Source: Candidatus Methylomirabilota bacterium
GTDB taxonomy: Bacteria > Methylomirabilota > Methylomirabilia > Methylomirabilales > JACQHM01
Assembly: GCA_016199025.1 (NCBI GenBank)
Contig: JACQHM010000251.1
Span: 1-6,725, forward strand
Length of the DNA: 6,725 nucleotides
Direction of reading: 5' to 3'
Shown: piece by piece, positions 6,400 through 6,725 of the stretch
Numbering within the stretch: the first letter of the stretch is position 1
Layout: each line of letters opens with the position of its first letter
The notes under the pieces: generated by a model
What the model was told of the DNA's origin: nothing
Database searches by the model: none
Seen by the model: only the letters and a program-made list of their open reading frames with translations
Program-made: the position numbers and the translations under genes

Positions 6400-6483
6400 C
6401 CTTTTGTTTTTCGCTACGCGCCACAAGCCAACGGTTATAAGCTTCTTGCTACGTGCTACGAGCCAACGGCTCTAAGCTGCCTT
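6380..6483 (+). repeat. Diverged tandem repeats of about 33-35 bases between the ROK kinase and lepA
   Basis: Three units begin with GCTACG: a partial one at 6380 (GCTACGTGCCTAGCC), one at 6413 and one at 6448. The units at 6413-6444 and 6448-6479 match at about 26 of 32 bases and share AGCCAACGG and TAAGCT. Each holds a small hairpin with an AAC loop: GAGCC/GGCTC at 6460-6472, and AGCC/GGTT with one G-T pair at 6426-6436. The first unit overlaps the last codons of the kinase and the last ends just at the lepA start. AGCCGTT at 6391-6397 is also the reverse complement of AACGGCT at 6465-6471. The origin and role are unknown. Confidence 0.6.
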
Positions 6484-6725
6484 ATGAGGCACATCCGGAA
6501 TTTTTCCATCATTGCCCACATCGATCACGGCAAATCCACCCTGGCTGACCGGCTCCTGGAATGCTGCGGGGCCCTCTCCCCACGGCAGAAGGGAGAGGAA
6601 CAGGTCCTGGACCAGATGGAGTTGGAGCGGGAGCGGGGCATCACCATCAAGGCCAAGGCTGTCCGGCTCCGCTATAAGGCTGGGGATGGACGAGAGTATC
6701 TCCTGAACCTGATTGATACGCCGGG
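6484..6725 (+). CDS. lepA: Elongation factor 4 (LepA) GTPase, N-terminal 80 residues (3' partial)
   Basis: LepA/EF4 is a translation-factor GTPase that acts on the ribosome (proposed in back-translocation and 30S biogenesis). Only the start of the G domain is in the window; the family is usually about 600 residues. The sequence begins MRHIRNFSIIAHIDHGKSTL, with the P-loop AHIDHGKS at 11-18. The LepA-type segment VLDQMELERERGITIKAKAV follows, whose RGITI (51-55) is switch I. It reaches the DTPG switch II motif just as the window ends. The combination of IRNFSIIAHIDHGKSTL and LERERGITIKA separates it from BipA/TypA and EF-G. The frame stays open to the last base. No convincing ribosome-binding site precedes the ATG; the bases in front belong to the tandem repeats. 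No upstream in-frame ATG offers a better start. Confidence 0.95.
   Translation, partial: MRHIRNFSIIAHIDHGKSTLADRLLECCGALSPRQKGEEQVLDQMELERERGITIKAKAVRLRYKAGDGREYLLNLIDTP

Noticed and set aside
6376..6411. Possible terminator after the ROK kinase: AGGCGC/GTGCCT stem and a T-rich tract
   Set aside because: The stem has only six pairs including one G-T, and 11-12 bases separate it from the T tract, which is interrupted by G. It is too weak to call.

Overview
The window looks like ordinary chromosome from a Gram-negative, fairly GC-rich bacterium. The evidence is a phosphate-selective-type outer-membrane porin, signal-peptide exported proteins, a long-chain polyprenyl diphosphate synthase and a split (two-subunit type) methylmalonyl-CoA mutase. 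That mix fits lineages such as Desulfobacterota, Methylomirabilota/NC10 or similar uncultured groups; this placement is inference and no marker here fixes the phylum. All supported genes are on the + strand. There are no tRNA or rRNA genes, CRISPR arrays, transposases or phage genes.

Region 1-2829 reads as one run of genes. It starts with the 3' end of the catalytic subunit of methylmalonyl-CoA mutase. Methylmalonyl-CoA epimerase (mce) follows, overlapping it by 4 bases. These two steps interconvert (S)- and (R)-methylmalonyl-CoA and succinyl-CoA, in propionate oxidation or formation. Close behind is a large exported protein that joins a FlgT/CsgG-like N-terminal part, a proline-rich linker and an FG-GAP/VCBS-type C-terminal repeat region.

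Region 2830-2963 is a short but structured gap. It holds an inverted repeat just after the stop codon, a possible 8-codon leader ORF with a strong ribosome-binding site, and a textbook intrinsic terminator (10-bp stem plus six T). The porin gene starts about 33 bases after the T-run, so the block may act as an attenuator for the porin.

Region 2964-4313 is the porin (OprP/OprO type) with signal peptide and C-terminal Phe. The gap after it carries a sigma-70-like promoter (17-base spacer). It precedes an IspB-type polyprenyl diphosphate synthase, which supplies a quinone side chain, and a ROK-family glucokinase that starts 3 bases after the synthase stop.

Region 6380-6483 carries diverged tandem repeats of about 33-35 bases that begin inside the last codons of the kinase gene and end exactly at the start of lepA (EF4, a ribosomal GTPase). 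lepA runs off the window. No clearly new multi-gene system is visible. The most notable items are the FG-GAP/CsgG-like fusion, the attenuator-like porin leader and the repeat array in front of lepA.
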